From: Maniola hyperantus
Taxonomy: Eukaryota; Arthropoda; Insecta; Lepidoptera; Nymphalidae
Reading direction: 5' to 3'
Assembly: GCF_902806685.2 (NCBI RefSeq)
Contig: NC_048545.1
Coordinates: 2,071,001-2,135,000, forward strand
DNA: 64,000 nt
Shown here: positions 57,001 through 64,000 of the stretch, one piece after another
Layout of the letters: each line of letters begins with the position of its first letter
How positions within the stretch are numbered: the stretch's first letter is position 1
Translations under genes and position numbers: made by a program
Notes under the pieces: generated by a model
What the model was told of the DNA's origin: nothing
Databases searched by the model: none
The model's input: the letters and a program-made list of their open reading frames with translations, nothing else

Positions 57001-60000
57001 CTGTGGCAAACTATTCGTGCAGGCGTCCACTATAGTTTGACATATGTCAATGATCATTATAATTAAACTTTGCTGCTATGAACTTAAGGTTGTGATTACT
57101 TCACGATATTCATGAAAGTAAAATTGGTTTTATTTTAGTGTCTATGCGCGCGCTAGCTATACAGACGGTATTGATACGGCAGCTAGCTTAGTTACTACTA
57201 CCGAAACCGCTGCGCGTTGCGCATATTAAATTAGTTGAAACACAACTCTGATACCGATATTCGGCAACAGTTATCAATATTGGTATTGAAACTAAATAAC
57301 TGTTGATTAGCCGTTGCCCGAAATAGCCAATAACGCCCATCTTTACTGTTTAGGGCAGCGGTAAACAAGATCCAGTTAGCTTTGCCAACCTCCGGTAGGA
57401 GATGGCACTTGAAGAAGAAGACTAAAAGGAGATTTTCAATTTATTTTCCTAGATATGGTTGCTGGTGTGAGGAGACGTTGTCGATGCAGCTGCCGTCGTA
57501 CCGCTCCCACTTCCTGCTGCTGACCAGCATTTGTATGGAAGCTGTTCACGACTACCTCTCGCTGAGGATGGAGGGTCGACCCGAACACCCTTCCTGCCTC
57601 ACTATCAAACAGGTATTGTTATTTAATTTCATATTAATGGCAATGTAGTGTTTCCATTTTTGTTATTAAAGATGCATTCGCTATATGATTATGTGGTACG
57701 CGATACGTAAGCCTTATTGCTTTAGACCTAAAGGCATTAATCAATTTGCTATGTAGGCTGCGAAGGCATATTGGTTGATGTCACTTTATACGCGTGCATG
57801 TATGCGTGCGTGTATGGCTGCATGTGGCGTGTGTGCAAGCATGCGAGTGTGCATCCGTATGAGTGTGGGCTTATGTGCGTGCACGTCTGCGTTCGCATTG
57901 GTGTTGCGCGTGCCGATGTGCCTACGTGTACAGTACGCGGCCAAAAGTAATGAACATCAATCTTTAGAAGGAGATAGCAAATTTGTAGAGCACTGTCTCG
58001 GTCGTTGAAACCGACGAAGCGTCATATGGGTATAAGTGACAGAGACAACGCTCTACAAAAATGAAATGTCATTCTAAAAGCCGATGTTCATTATTTTCGG
58101 CCGTGTACTGTACGTACTTGCTTGATCTTACAATCAAATGTATGACTTAATAACAATTTATTTACAGTTAATACACGAACTCAAGGAGGGTTTGGACATA
58201 GCGGCAGAGATGCGCGCGTCGTTCGCACGCAACGTAGAGGCCGCATTGCGAGGGTCGCGCGCCTTGCCGCAGACCCGGAGAGATCTACTCGATATACTCT
58301 ATACTTTCGACGCTACCGTGGAAACTGCATTGCAAGTAAGTCTAGATAGAAAATTGAAAAAAAAATTAGAGCCTCGATAGCTCACGAACGGCGTTCCGAA
58401 CCAGTGGTAAATTAAAACTACCTGACTATTCATAAGCACTTGTTTTTACAAGTGCTTATGAAGCTACAAGTTTACATGAATAAAAAAACATTCTATTCTA
58501 TTCTATTCTATTCTATTCTATTCTATTCTATTCTATTCTATTCTATTCTATTCTATTCTATTCTATTCTATTCTATTCTATTCTATTCTATTCTATTCTA
58601 TTCTATTCTATTCTATTCTATTCTATTCTATTCTATTCTATTCTATTCTATTCTATTCTATTCTATTCTATTCTCAACGGGTAAAGGAGCGGACTGAAAA
58701 CCGAAAGGTTTCAAATCCCATCCATTGCACTATTGTCGTACCTTCTCCTAGCACAAGCTTTACGCTTAGTTGGAGAGGAAAGGGGGATGTTAGTCAGCAA
58801 TTAACTTGGCTAATATTCTTTAAAAAAAATATAAAATGATTGTATTTTCGTTCCAGCAATATCTATCGTATCTCCGAACGATGTCAGAAACCGAGGCCCA
58901 AAGTCGAGCAGCGTTGGCAGCCGAATGGGCATTCACTGCTAGATTGGCTGCGAGAGCACCCCAAGCTGCCGTACTAGCACCGCCGGCTTTTGCGTAAGTA
59001 TTAACACTAGAACCTTTGAAAGAAAGAAAGAAAGAAAGAAAAAAAAATTTTTTTTTAAGTTGTACCACACATTACCAGTTAGACCTAGTTAGGTTATCCC
59101 GGCGCCTCTAATACTTGAGTAATAAAAAAGACCTCAAGCAAAAGACTGCATATTCTTTCATTAATGTCATCCTTATCAACCGACAGACGTCCACTGCTGG
59201 GACTCTTGACTCTCTTGCGTTTTAGGGTTCCGTACCTTAAAAGGAAAAACGGAACCCTTATAGGATCACTGTTGTTCGTCCGTCGGTCGATCAGTCGGTC
59301 GGTCAAAATTAAATTGTCACGAACTAATAATTAGTATTTTCAAGGGGTATCATATGAAGAACATGTGCATTCTAAAACAGATTTTTATTTATTTTTATGC
59401 ATCACAGTTTTTGAATTTTCTTGCGAAATGTCGAAAAAATGCGACTGTAGTACGGAACCCTCGTTGCGCAAGCCTGACTCGCACTTGGCCGGATTTTTTT
59501 ATAATAATAAAAATTATAATTATATTTTTCCCCAGTGATATGGCCTGCAACCAACTCGACAGAGTGTTGAAAAGATTCGAGGACAAGTTCAAACAAGTCA
59601 TGGAGCTAGAGAAAAGCGAGCACTCGGATCCGGACGATCAAAGGTAACAAATAAACGTGTTTGCAAAATGAGCGGCTGAGCGCTGAGTAATCTGAGCGAG
59701 CTGAGGATCTGTAAGCTACATTGCTTTTGCTCAGTATTTAATAAAATTTAAATAAAAAAGATGATTGTTTTGGAATAGTCAAATTATGTGAAGCAAAAGA
59801 AGAAAAAAAGAATCTATTAGATCAAAATGCTAGAATCTAGAGATGTAATATGGATTATTAAAAAAAATGAAACATCGGAAAAGGGGCTGTTGAAGAACCT
59901 TTTTGGAATGTTGGTGGGAGAAGGAGAAAAAAAAGATGGCGGGCACGACGGACACCGTAAAAATGGTGTTTATTACAGATCACTAATATAATTTTGAAAT

Positions 60001-63000
60001 TAAGTCACTGACCGAGCAGTATCAAAATAACCCTTATTGCACCGTATTAAGGTTTGCGGTTAAAGCAAAATACGTGACTTATATACACGATGTTTTATTT
60101 TATTTTTTATTCTACATATTTGTACAATTTTGATATTTTTTTCTAACTTACATTTTGAGGTGCATATATCTGCTAATGGAATATATTTATTATAGAACAA
60201 TAAACTCGATATGTAAAGCCTTCGCTGTCCGTCCGTCTGTCTGTTACCGGGCTGTATCTCATGAACTGTAATAGGTAGAGAGTTGAAATTTACAGTGTCT
60301 GTTGCCGCTATAACAACAAGTAATAAAAAAGCCAAGATGGTGAATTCCAAAATGGCCGCCATGCAACTTTAATAAATTTAAAAAGCATATAGTGTTATAT
60401 CTTATGCGAGTGTACGGAACTCTTCGTGTGCGAGTCCCATGCATACTTGACGGGGTTTTGTCTGCAGATATTTGGTGTATACGATTTGCCGCGAGGCACA
60501 GTGCGTGTACGCGAGCGAGCGCGAGGCAGCTCTGCAAGCGGCGCAGTGGGCGCGCGCGCTCGCCTCGCGCCTCGGGCAGCGGCACAGAGTGCATTGTGGA
60601 AGGATATTTGTGAGTATACCCATTGAATACGGTATTTGACAACTAGTCAAATCAGTAGCTTTTTATCAAACGTCACAACGCGCGCGTAGTATGCGAAATT
60701 CTATGAAATACCGGTGTATGACGTCACAATCATTTGAAGTGCTTTTTTTAGTTTAATCGATAATTTAAAATGGTTATTACACTTAAAACCAACAAAGGAC
60801 GTGGATTTTACGTATTTTGGAAGACCCTCTATTTAATTATTACTGAGAAATAATTTATTTTTGATGTAGTCAAATACCCAATTTGAGATATGCAGCCGTA
60901 GTCAGAGTCGCTAATCGTTACTTAAGATTGAATTAAAACGAGACAGATTTATGTGAGAGATATAGCTCTGTCTTGTTTTATCGTTTCTCGTGTTTGTACT
61001 TAAGTGACGATTAAGCGACTCTGAGTACGGCTGATAGTCGCTAACTATGGGCACATTCTCTCTGTCCTGGTTTCCGCACTTAAACGTCTATTGTGCGTAA
61101 CTATGGGCCTCATAAGAAAGCTCAGAGTCACTCAGCGGGCGATGGAGAGAGCTATGTGCGGAGATTCTCTACATGATCAAATCAGAAATCAGGACATCCG
61201 TAGAAAGACCAGAGTAACCGACATAGCTCAACGGATTGCGAAGCTGAAGTAGCAATGGCCAGGGCACATAGTTCAAAAACCGATAGACCTTGGGCTCCCA
61301 AGGTGGTAGAATGTCGACCTCGCACCGGAAAGTGCTGTGTTGAAAGGCCCCTCATTGGGTGGACAGACATCAAACGAGTCGCAGGGAGCCGCTGGATTCA
61401 GGCGGCGCAAGACAGTGGCGTGTTGAAGTCCCTACAAGAGACCTTAATGTCTAGCAGTGGACGTCTATCGGTTGATGATGATAAAATAAAATAAAATAAA
61501 AATCTTTTTTATTCAAATAAACTTTTACAAGTACTTTCGAATAGTCGGATGCAATCTACCACTGGTTCGGAATGCCTTTCCAACCGAGAAGAACCAGCAA
61601 GAAACTCGGCGGTTGCTCTTTTCAAATATTTGATATAGGTACAAGATTATGCCATGTATAAAATAGTATTTGCAGTCTTGTGCGTTGCTGGAACGAGCTG
61701 CAGGTCAAATCCACGCTCTTTTATCATTTAGATAATCTTCAATTGTGTAATATGCTTTTTTCAGGAGCATATTTTTAATAGATTTTTTAAACTTGTGCAA
61801 AGGTAAGTCCAAAATAGTTTGCGGGATTTTATTTTAAAAGGTTATGATGATGATAATGATATTGTCTCTACAGAACAGTCTAATAGCGATCCGGGACTGC
61901 CTGGTGCGCCACACAGCGTACATCCTGGAACGAAGCCAGCAGGAACACTTGTCATCTCACGAGCTGCCCAAGGACATACGCGACAGTATGATAGCTCGGG
62001 TCAGGGAGCTTTTACTGCAAGTCTACAAACTGGGATTCGAGGTATATGTCACCAGTATTTTAGAGTATTTTTTTTTTCAGTGAATACTTAACGAAATTAA
62101 TTAAAGGAGATATTTTTCATAATTGTTACGAGATTCCAGAAAAATCTTTCAGTTTAAACCAGCATCTCGATTGCGGGAAACCTGCATCAATCATTATTAC
62201 AGTCTCAATTGTTCTGATTGGCTGAATTTGTGCGATTCTTGTTGCAACAATGCATTGTAGCCAAAGGCGAGCGAGTATCAACCAATCAGAGATAATTGCG
62301 ATGGTGACTTTGTAGCTGTCATTCTCCCGCAATCGCGCTGCACGATTGCGGTAGATTGACAGCTACAAAGTCATGATCGCAATCACCTCTGATTGGTTGA
62401 TACTCGCTCACTATTGGCTACATTGTTGCAACAAGAATACCATAAATTCAGACAAATCACAACAATTGCGATTGTAATGACGATTGATGCAGATTTTTCG
62501 CAATCGACCTACAGCACCTCGATTGCGGGAAACCTGCACCAATCATTATTACAGTTCGCATTATCCATACTAAAATATGAGAAAGTGTTTGTTATCTTTT
62601 CACGGCCCATCTGCTTAAATAGATTCTGACATTCTGAAATTTGGCACAGCCTATATTCTGTCCCAGGAATTCAGAGTTTAGGTACACAGCAATAAAAAAA
62701 ACCAAATGAAGTCAGGCGGCATCATCTAGCTTTATAAATAGCAAATAATTATATTTTACACTAATTATAAAAATTATCGGATTGTTTCATCGAATTTCCG
62801 TCCGAATAAACCTTTTCGTCTGCAACAGTGTCTGTGTCTTCTGCTACAAAATAACTTATTAGGCAATGCCAAGAATACTGACTGCATCTCCGCGCTGAGC
62901 GGCAACAAAAAGTATATAACTTATTAGCCATGTTAAATGACTAAATATTCCCCTTTCCTCTTCAACTAAGCTTCAAGCTTGTGCTAGGAATAGGTACGAC

Positions 63001-63413
63001 AATAGTGCAACGGGCGGGGTTTGAACCGTCGTCGACCTTTCGGTTTTCAGTCCACTCCTTTACCCGTTGAGCTAAACAGGCTCTGAAAAGGCTTTAAACA
63101 GGCTCTGAGGAACTAAACAATAATATCTGCATAACTTATATAATATTATATACAAGTATACATTTTGCATGTGCGTATACGTCACAGTCACCGCACGCAC
63201 GCGTACTAACCGCACGCCCGCACGCACGTATGTTCGCAGCTGCACACAGAGCTGTACAAATTCGCGCAGGCGCCGCTCACGCTGCGCGAGAGAGAGGTGC
63301 GACGTCTGCGCCCCTCCTCCCTCCAGCCCTCCCGCCCTCACACCCCTCAACTGAGGAGAAAGAGGCCAGAGACCATGCTCGTACACGAGACCTCTTCCAC
63401 TGCCAGCCCGATG
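39067..63413 (+). CDS. Mekk1: MAP3K4/MEKK4 orthologue (Drosophila Mekk1), 3'-partial
   Basis: Stress-activated MAPK kinase kinase upstream of p38/JNK. Only its non-kinase N-terminal and central part is here. Exons: 39067-39152, 43935-44072, 48051-48136, 48694-48821, 49735-49914, 50543-50703, 51242-51357, 51932-52116, 52533-52666, 53003-53247, 53999-54200, 55059-55173, 55959-56071, 57453-57612, 58168-58335, 58857-58993, 59536-59643, 60468-60609, 61874-62041, 63240-63413, all GT-AG and phase-compatible, 982 codons. The family is recognised from WQNELKDLIWLELKAK, MCLWYNTALHMRLK, LPSYRSHFLLL followed by LRMEGRPEHPSCLTIKQ, LAAEWAFTARL, and LLLQVYKLGFELHTELYKF. Vertebrate MAP3K4 has close counterparts in the same order. 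The start MDSSANKDWKKKLGFP is the first ATG of a clean exon with a GTGAGT donor. The catalytic domain is expected to the right of the window. Confidence 0.92.
39416..39818 (-). repeat. GCGAGTC/GTTCCGTACC repeat, reverse
   Basis: GGTTCCGTACCTCAAAAGAA ... GTCTGACTCGCACTTGGC. Near complete; in Mekk1 intron 1. Confidence 0.85.
39905..40212 (-). mobile_element. SINE-2, reverse copy
   Basis: CCCATCGCCGGCCCACTACA at one end, GGGATCGAACCTCC (box B, reverse) and CTAACCGCTAGGC (box A, reverse) at the other. Confidence 0.85.
40270..40580. repeat. (GAAA)n LINE tail scrap plus CCGGGATAAAAAGTAGCC repeat
   Basis: 40279-40300 GAAA run with ACTTTTTATTTGATCACTAC, then at 40390-40580 a reverse copy (CTTTTTATCCCGGAAAATCA). 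Confidence 0.65.
40800..41225. repeat. LINE 3' end followed by CCGGGATAAAAAGTAGCC repeat
   Basis: 40862-40980 has AAAGAGCAACCGCCGAGTTT, CTTGCTGGTTCTTCTCGG, the LINE 3' end also at 45388 and 61490. 40985-41225 is a reverse repeat that begins with GTTTGTTGGTTTGTTGG runs. Confidence 0.7.
41226..42310. other. Mekk1 intron 1, mostly unassigned
   Basis: 41510-41645 is the repeat of 23640 in reverse. The rest shows no gene or strong repeat. Nothing with coding character. Confidence 0.4.
42318..42366. repeat. Stem-loop, 19-bp arms
   Basis: CGCTTAGCTATATGTCTAG pairs with CTAGACTTATAGCTAAGCG, with one mismatch, across an 11-base loop. Confidence 0.8.
42370..42490 (+). repeat. Jockey-like LINE 3' UTR fragment
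   Basis: CATCTTACGCCGTGGTCCGAG, CTTAAGAGGACGTTGCGCC and AAGCCCTAGGGCTT match in reverse the 3' UTR of the LINE at 36040-36135. Confidence 0.7.
42596..42767 (-). mobile_element. SINE-1, reverse
   Basis: TAAAGCTTGTGCTAGGAGTAG, GTGGGGTTTGATCC, CGTTGAGCTATTGAGGCTC. Confidence 0.85.
43090..43275. mobile_element. MITE-3, full palindromic copy
   Basis: Arms begin GTACAGAACGCGGCAGAAAG and end CTTTCTGCCGTGTACTGTAC. The inner arms ACAATGCTCTACAAA and TTTGTAGAGCGTTG also pair. Confidence 0.85.
43572..43905. repeat. CCGGGATAAAAAGTAGCC repeat followed by SINE-1 (reverse)
   Basis: 43572-43762 (TTTTCCGGGTTAAAAACTAG, AACGGAGCAACGCGACAGGG sense), then 43768-43905 reverse SINE-1 ending GAGCTATTGAGGCTC, 30 bases before Mekk1 exon 2. 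Confidence 0.8.
44140..44535. repeat. TCAG-tail fragment and CCGGGATAAAAAGTAGCC fragment
   Basis: 44140-44217 is the reverse end (TGACTGACTGACTG). 44388-44535 starts GACTAGATGATGCCCGTGAG. Confidence 0.7.
44716..45076. mobile_element. MITE-5 with perfect 43-bp inverted ends
   Basis: 44716-44758 and 45034-45076 are exact reverse complements, starting AAAGGTGAACGCACAC. The interior is about 275 bases with a second CATATCGCATACTG-free palindromic zone. No ORF. Confidence 0.9.
45085..45300 (-). repeat. Dispersed element, copy 1
   Basis: GATCGCCAAGCTTAGGCACT, CGTTCGGTACCCTCATTCCG, AACAAAGCATTCTTCCTTG, CCCCCGCCAACATTTTA. Opposite copy at 50235-50465, fragment at 56135-56230. Confidence 0.8.
45388..45535 (+). 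mobile_element. LINE 3' end with ATTCT tail
   Basis: AAAAGAGCAACCGCCGAGTT ... AGTTAACTTGAATAAAAATA, then TTCTATTCTATTCT. Confidence 0.75.
45750..46045 (+). repeat. TCAG-tail repeat with expanded tail
   Basis: The usual body, then about 110 bases of TCAGTCAG interrupted twice by CAGCCATTCAG at equal spacing, so the tail itself duplicated. Confidence 0.85.
46260..47420. other. Single-copy island in Mekk1 intron 2, then repeat scraps
   Basis: 46260-46860 has little repeat content and holds the possible alternative exon at 46742-46853. 46860-46940 is TA/ATAG-rich. 47345-47425 is a decayed CCGGGATAAAAAGTAGCC repeat. Confidence 0.4.
46742..46853 (+). other. Possible alternative first exon inside the Mekk1 gene
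   Basis: An ATG-led open stretch of 37 codons (MALIHIDCCLTDFLLRNDSK...) ends at a strong donor, G|GTAAGTA, in a non-repetitive island. It ends in phase 1, which fits the Mekk1 exon at 48694 but not the one at 48051. It could instead be an exon of an unrelated nested gene. There is no direct evidence of use. Confidence 0.3.
48195..48415 (-). repeat. TCAG-tail repeat, reverse, first of a tandem pair
   Basis: Almost identical to the next copy over AAGCTAGTC, GAAATTTGGCATGCAGATAG and GACGTAGGCATCCGCTAAGA. Confidence 0.9.
48422..48640 (-). repeat. TCAG-tail repeat, reverse, second of a tandem pair
   Basis: Lies 54 bases before Mekk1 exon 48694-48821. Near identity to its partner suggests a recent local duplication. 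Confidence 0.9.
48900..49700. other. Mekk1 intron 4, repeats only
   Basis: 48905-48962 SINE-2 3' scrap (TGATCATGATGATGATG). 48985-49140 an inverted-repeat element (CGTTTTCGTGATTCGTGAAT). 49527-49700 the LINE 3' end also seen at 4738. Confidence 0.55.
50235..50465 (+). repeat. Dispersed element, copy 2
   Basis: CAAAATCCTAAAATGTTGGC ... CGTAATCAAAACAATGTGCG ... GCCTAAGCTTGGCGAGCGG. Inverted relative to 45085. Confidence 0.8.
50746..51145. repeat. Two CCGGGATAAAAAGTAGCC repeats, facing each other
   Basis: 50746-50968 is a full forward copy with ACACACACACA. 50970-51145 carries forward and reverse pieces (GGGAACTCTGATTATCCAGG and TTTTTATCCCGGAAAATG). Confidence 0.75.
51395..51908. repeat. Diverged TCAG-tail repeat and LINE scrap
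   Basis: 51395-51590 keeps only the frame of the family. 51742-51908 matches the LINE C-terminus at 22977 (GATGGAGAGAGCATTC, GACATAGCTCAGCGAGTTGC). Confidence 0.65.
52745..52970 (-). repeat. TCAG-tail repeat, reverse
   Basis: Full copy ending AAGTCGCGAGCATAAGCTAG, 33 bases before Mekk1 exon 53003-53247. Confidence 0.9.
53400..53815 (+). mobile_element. SINE-3, 5' truncated, plus short repeat scrap
   Basis: TCCTGGCAGGGGTTTGGAAT ... GCCGTGGCTAGTTACCACCC ... TAGACTGCATCTTCACTTAC ... poly(A). 53690-53815 is a GTGTGTCTGTCTGTC scrap. Confidence 0.8.
53825..53925. repeat. Short relative of the foldback MITE at 30149
   Basis: CCGGCTTTACTCACATAATT, CGACGTAAGCCCGACTAGTT, GAACCCATCCAGGATG, then AGTGAAGCCAGATTC in reverse. 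Confidence 0.7.
54230..54510 (+). repeat. GTTCCGTACC end fragment and SINE-3 3' end
   Basis: 54230-54272 TTTTCCTTTTGAGGTACGGA. 54430-54510 SINE-3 tail. An AAATTTGTACATATATTCGG-type segment is repeated at about 54310 and 54420. Confidence 0.65.
54562..54852. mobile_element. MITE-8 copy 2
   Basis: Ends CCCGTAGTACAAGATTTTAC and GTAAAATCTTGTACTACGGG are inverted; the inner ACGTCTCACCAAAC also pairs. Confidence 0.85.
55196..55930 (+). repeat. 34-bp minisatellite, about 22 units
   Basis: Unit TTTTGTGTATTTTGTCTG followed by CTCTTCCCGTTCATCC, with C/T variants that cluster regionally. Because 34 is not a multiple of 3 and the unit has no stop, long open stretches appear in all three frames. They are not genes. 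It fills the Mekk1 intron between 55173 and 55959. Confidence 0.95.
56135..56230 (+). repeat. Dispersed element, copy 3 (fragment)
   Basis: GCGGAATGAGGGTACCGAAC, GCCTAAGCTTGGCGATCGGG, as at 50235. Confidence 0.75.
56263..56368. mobile_element. MITE-7, 28-bp inverted ends
   Basis: GTTATCGTAATCGTCAACAA pairs with TTTGACGATTACGATAAC. The inner TTGATTGGCTG / CAACCAATCAA also pairs. Confidence 0.8.
56410..57425 (+). mobile_element. LINE ORF2 C-terminal fragment split by a TIR element
   Basis: 56410-56598 reads GKLEYLGHIMRN and continues as in 24320, then resumes at about 57370 with the ANL-type end (ACCTCCGGTAGGAGATGGCA). Between them, about 56600-57368, the segment starts AAACCGCTGCC and ends GGCAGCGGTAAAC. 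The interior carries a GTAGCGTTATTG / CAATAACGC pair. Confidence 0.65.
57785..57925 (+). repeat. TG/GCGTG low-complexity tract
   Basis: Irregular alternation of TGCGTG, CATGTA and GTGTG. Open in one frame by composition only. Confidence 0.7.
57925..58113. mobile_element. MITE-3, second full copy
   Basis: GTACAGTACGCGGCCAAAAG and CTTTTGGCCG-like ends (TTTTCGGCCGTGTACTGTAC), with inner GTAGAGCACTGTCTC / GAGACAACGCTCTAC arms. Confidence 0.85.
58365..58830 (+). mobile_element. SINE-1 split in its A box by a LINE 3' end
   Basis: AGAGCCTCGATAGCTCA (to 58384) and CTCAACGGGTAAAGG (from 58673) are the two halves of the SINE-1 head. CTCA is duplicated at 58381-58384 and 58673-58676. Confidence 0.85.
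58385..58672 (+). mobile_element. LINE 3' end with expanded (ATTCT)n tail
   Basis: GCGTTCCGAACCAGTGGTAAA ... ACATGAATAAAAAAAC, then about 36 perfect ATTCT units (58490-58672). The same 3' end at 45388 has only three or four units. Confidence 0.9.
59015..59095 (+). repeat. (GAAA)n with A/T runs
   Basis: Short GAAA run followed by A and T runs, beginning 25 bases after a Mekk1 donor. Confidence 0.7.
59223..59495 (-). repeat. GCGAGTC/GTTCCGTACC repeat, reverse
   Basis: GGTTCCGTACCTTAAAAGGA ... AAGCCTGACTCGCACTTGGC, ending 40 bases before Mekk1 exon 59536-59643. Confidence 0.85.
60205..60455 (+). repeat. GCGAGTC-type repeat, second subtype
   Basis: GTCCGTCTGTCTGTTACCGG, AATGGCCGCCATGCAAC, ATCTTATGCGAGTGTACGG. 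Runs almost to the acceptor of Mekk1 exon 60468-60609. Confidence 0.75.
60893..61035. mobile_element. Palindromic MITE related to 1468-1612
   Basis: CAGCCGTAGTCAGAGTCGCT pairs with AGCGACTCTGAGTACGGCTG. Central AAACGAGACAGATTTATGTG also occurs at about 1510. Confidence 0.8.
61083..61490 (+). pseudogene. Decayed non-LTR retrotransposon ORF2 C-terminus
   Basis: Collinear with 22977-23400 (GAAAGCTCAGAGTCACTCAG, CGCACCGGAAAG, GGATTCAGGCGGCGCAAGAC) but with an in-frame stop (AAGTAGCAATGG) and small deletions. Tail TGATGATGATAAAATAAAAT. Confidence 0.85.
61490..61640 (-). mobile_element. LINE 3' end, reverse
   Basis: TTTTTATTCAAATAAACTTT ... CCGAGAAGAACCAGCAAGAA ... CGGCGGTTGCTCTTTTCAA, the element of 45388. 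Confidence 0.8.
62140..62560. mobile_element. MITE-4, two copies head to head
   Basis: Left arm (62157-62330) and right arm (62345-62530) are inverted copies, each with ATTGTTGCAACAAGAA and CAACCAATCAGAG/CTCTGATTGGTTG. A repeated GATTGCGGGAAACCTGCA flanks the outer ends. Confidence 0.8.
62860..63090 (-). mobile_element. SINE-1, reverse, next to a WDATCVDT-domain scrap
   Basis: 62865-62910 matches the GNAASILGT end of the domain family. 62925-63085 is SINE-1 ending TTGAGCTAAACAGGCTC. Confidence 0.75.
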
Positions 63414-63652
63414 GTAGGACGACGATATTCGACCAAATGCTTTATCTTGGCTCAAATGTTTGCTTGGTGCTTTCTTGGGACAAATGTTTGTTGTAATTGT
63501 GGTGTTGGTGTTTTTTCGTGCGTCCTCAATAATTTTGGAGGAAATGTGTTTTTTCTGAATCCTCCATTTTGAGAGTTCAAATGATTTGAAAGTGATTCAG
63601 ATCATCAGAAAGGATGAACGAAGAGAATTATTAAGTAAAAAATACTATCTTC

Positions 63653-64000
63653 ATGATCATAAATGAGAAGACGCCTGTGCTCTTCCTCCCTCCACCCCTC
63701 CCGCCCTCGCGGCCCTCAACTGAGGAGAAAGAGTCCCGAGACCATGCTCTTACACGAGACCTATTCCATTGCAAACCCGATGGTAGGACGATGACATTGG
63801 GCATTTTGGTTCGAAAATCAGCCTTGTTGGCTCAAATCTTTGCTTAGTGTGTTGTTTAATCAAATGTTTGCTTTGTATTGTGGTGTTGGTGTTTTGTTTA
63901 TACCCCTAAACTAAGGAAAAAGAGGCCCGAGACCCTCGTATACGAGACCTCATCCTACTGATGGTAGGATGACGATATTCGACCAAATGCCTTGTTGGCT
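63653..64000 (+). repeat. Two degenerate tandem copies of the last visible Mekk1 exon
   Basis: 63668-63784 repeats exon bases 63297-63413 with its donor (CCCGATG|GTAGGACGA) and stays open in the exon's frame. 63903-63972 repeats a shorter part with deletions that break the frame. Flanking intron motifs (CAAATGTTTGCTT, TTGTGGTGTTGGTGTTTTG) repeat with them. The right copy is cut by the window edge. Confidence 0.85.

Noticed and set aside
58440..58697. 85-codon ORF of repeated Phe-Tyr-Ser-Ile-Leu
   Set aside because: It is the (ATTCT)n microsatellite read in frame.
60392..60642. Arg/Ala/Ser-rich ORFs on both strands overlapping 60468-60609
   Set aside because: They are other-frame shadows of a GC-rich Mekk1 exon whose frame is fixed by its neighbours' splice phases.

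Overview
This is an AT-rich eukaryotic window, almost certainly from a moth or butterfly. Genes are split by GT-AG introns. The introns and spacers are packed with lepidopteran-type repeats: several tRNA-derived SINE families, a 5S-derived SINE, LINE 3' ends, TIR MITEs, and the 'CCAAGTGCGAGTC...GGTTCCGTACC' and 'TCAGTCAG' repeat families. The species is not known to me from the sequence alone.

Region 1 (1-26.2 kb, + strand): two tandem class B scavenger receptor (CD36 family) genes. Copy A enters from the left edge, lacks its first two exons in the window, and ends at 8061. Copy B is complete, with ten exons from 14659 to 25423 and 523 codons. Exon lengths and phases match except for the last exon, but the introns are unrelated. 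The duplicated unit also included a small convergent minus-strand gene behind CD36. That gene is intact behind copy B (26334-26804) but is a SINE-broken remnant behind copy A (about 9940-10476).

Region 2 (26.3-38.2 kb): a cluster of small genes I cannot assign to any known family. Four of them share one architecture: hydrophobic leader, Pro/Met-rich stretch, a P-V-[IV]-V-x-P motif, a basic block, then a Ser/Asp/Glu block. Three also carry a C-terminal Y-[VI]-x3-G-x3-[FY]-x3-I module. Three lie on the minus strand, and one plus a smaller Tyr/Trp-rich neighbour lie on the plus strand. One member needs two compensating frameshifts to be read through. Another has a truncated Jockey-like LINE, with its target-site duplication, inside its only coding intron. 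This cluster is the best candidate for an undescribed system.

Region 3 (38.9 kb to the right edge, + strand): the N-terminal and central part of a MAP3K4/MEKK4 (Drosophila Mekk1) orthologue. Twenty-one coding exons join in phase to give 982 codons. The kinase domain must lie beyond the window. Its last visible exon is followed by two degenerate tandem copies of its own 3' part with the splice donor.

Transposable elements show several dateable nestings, including perfect 8-bp and 11-bp target-site duplications. In two places simple repeats appear to have grown from an element tail or a target site. No true tRNA, complete rRNA, CRISPR or origin was seen.
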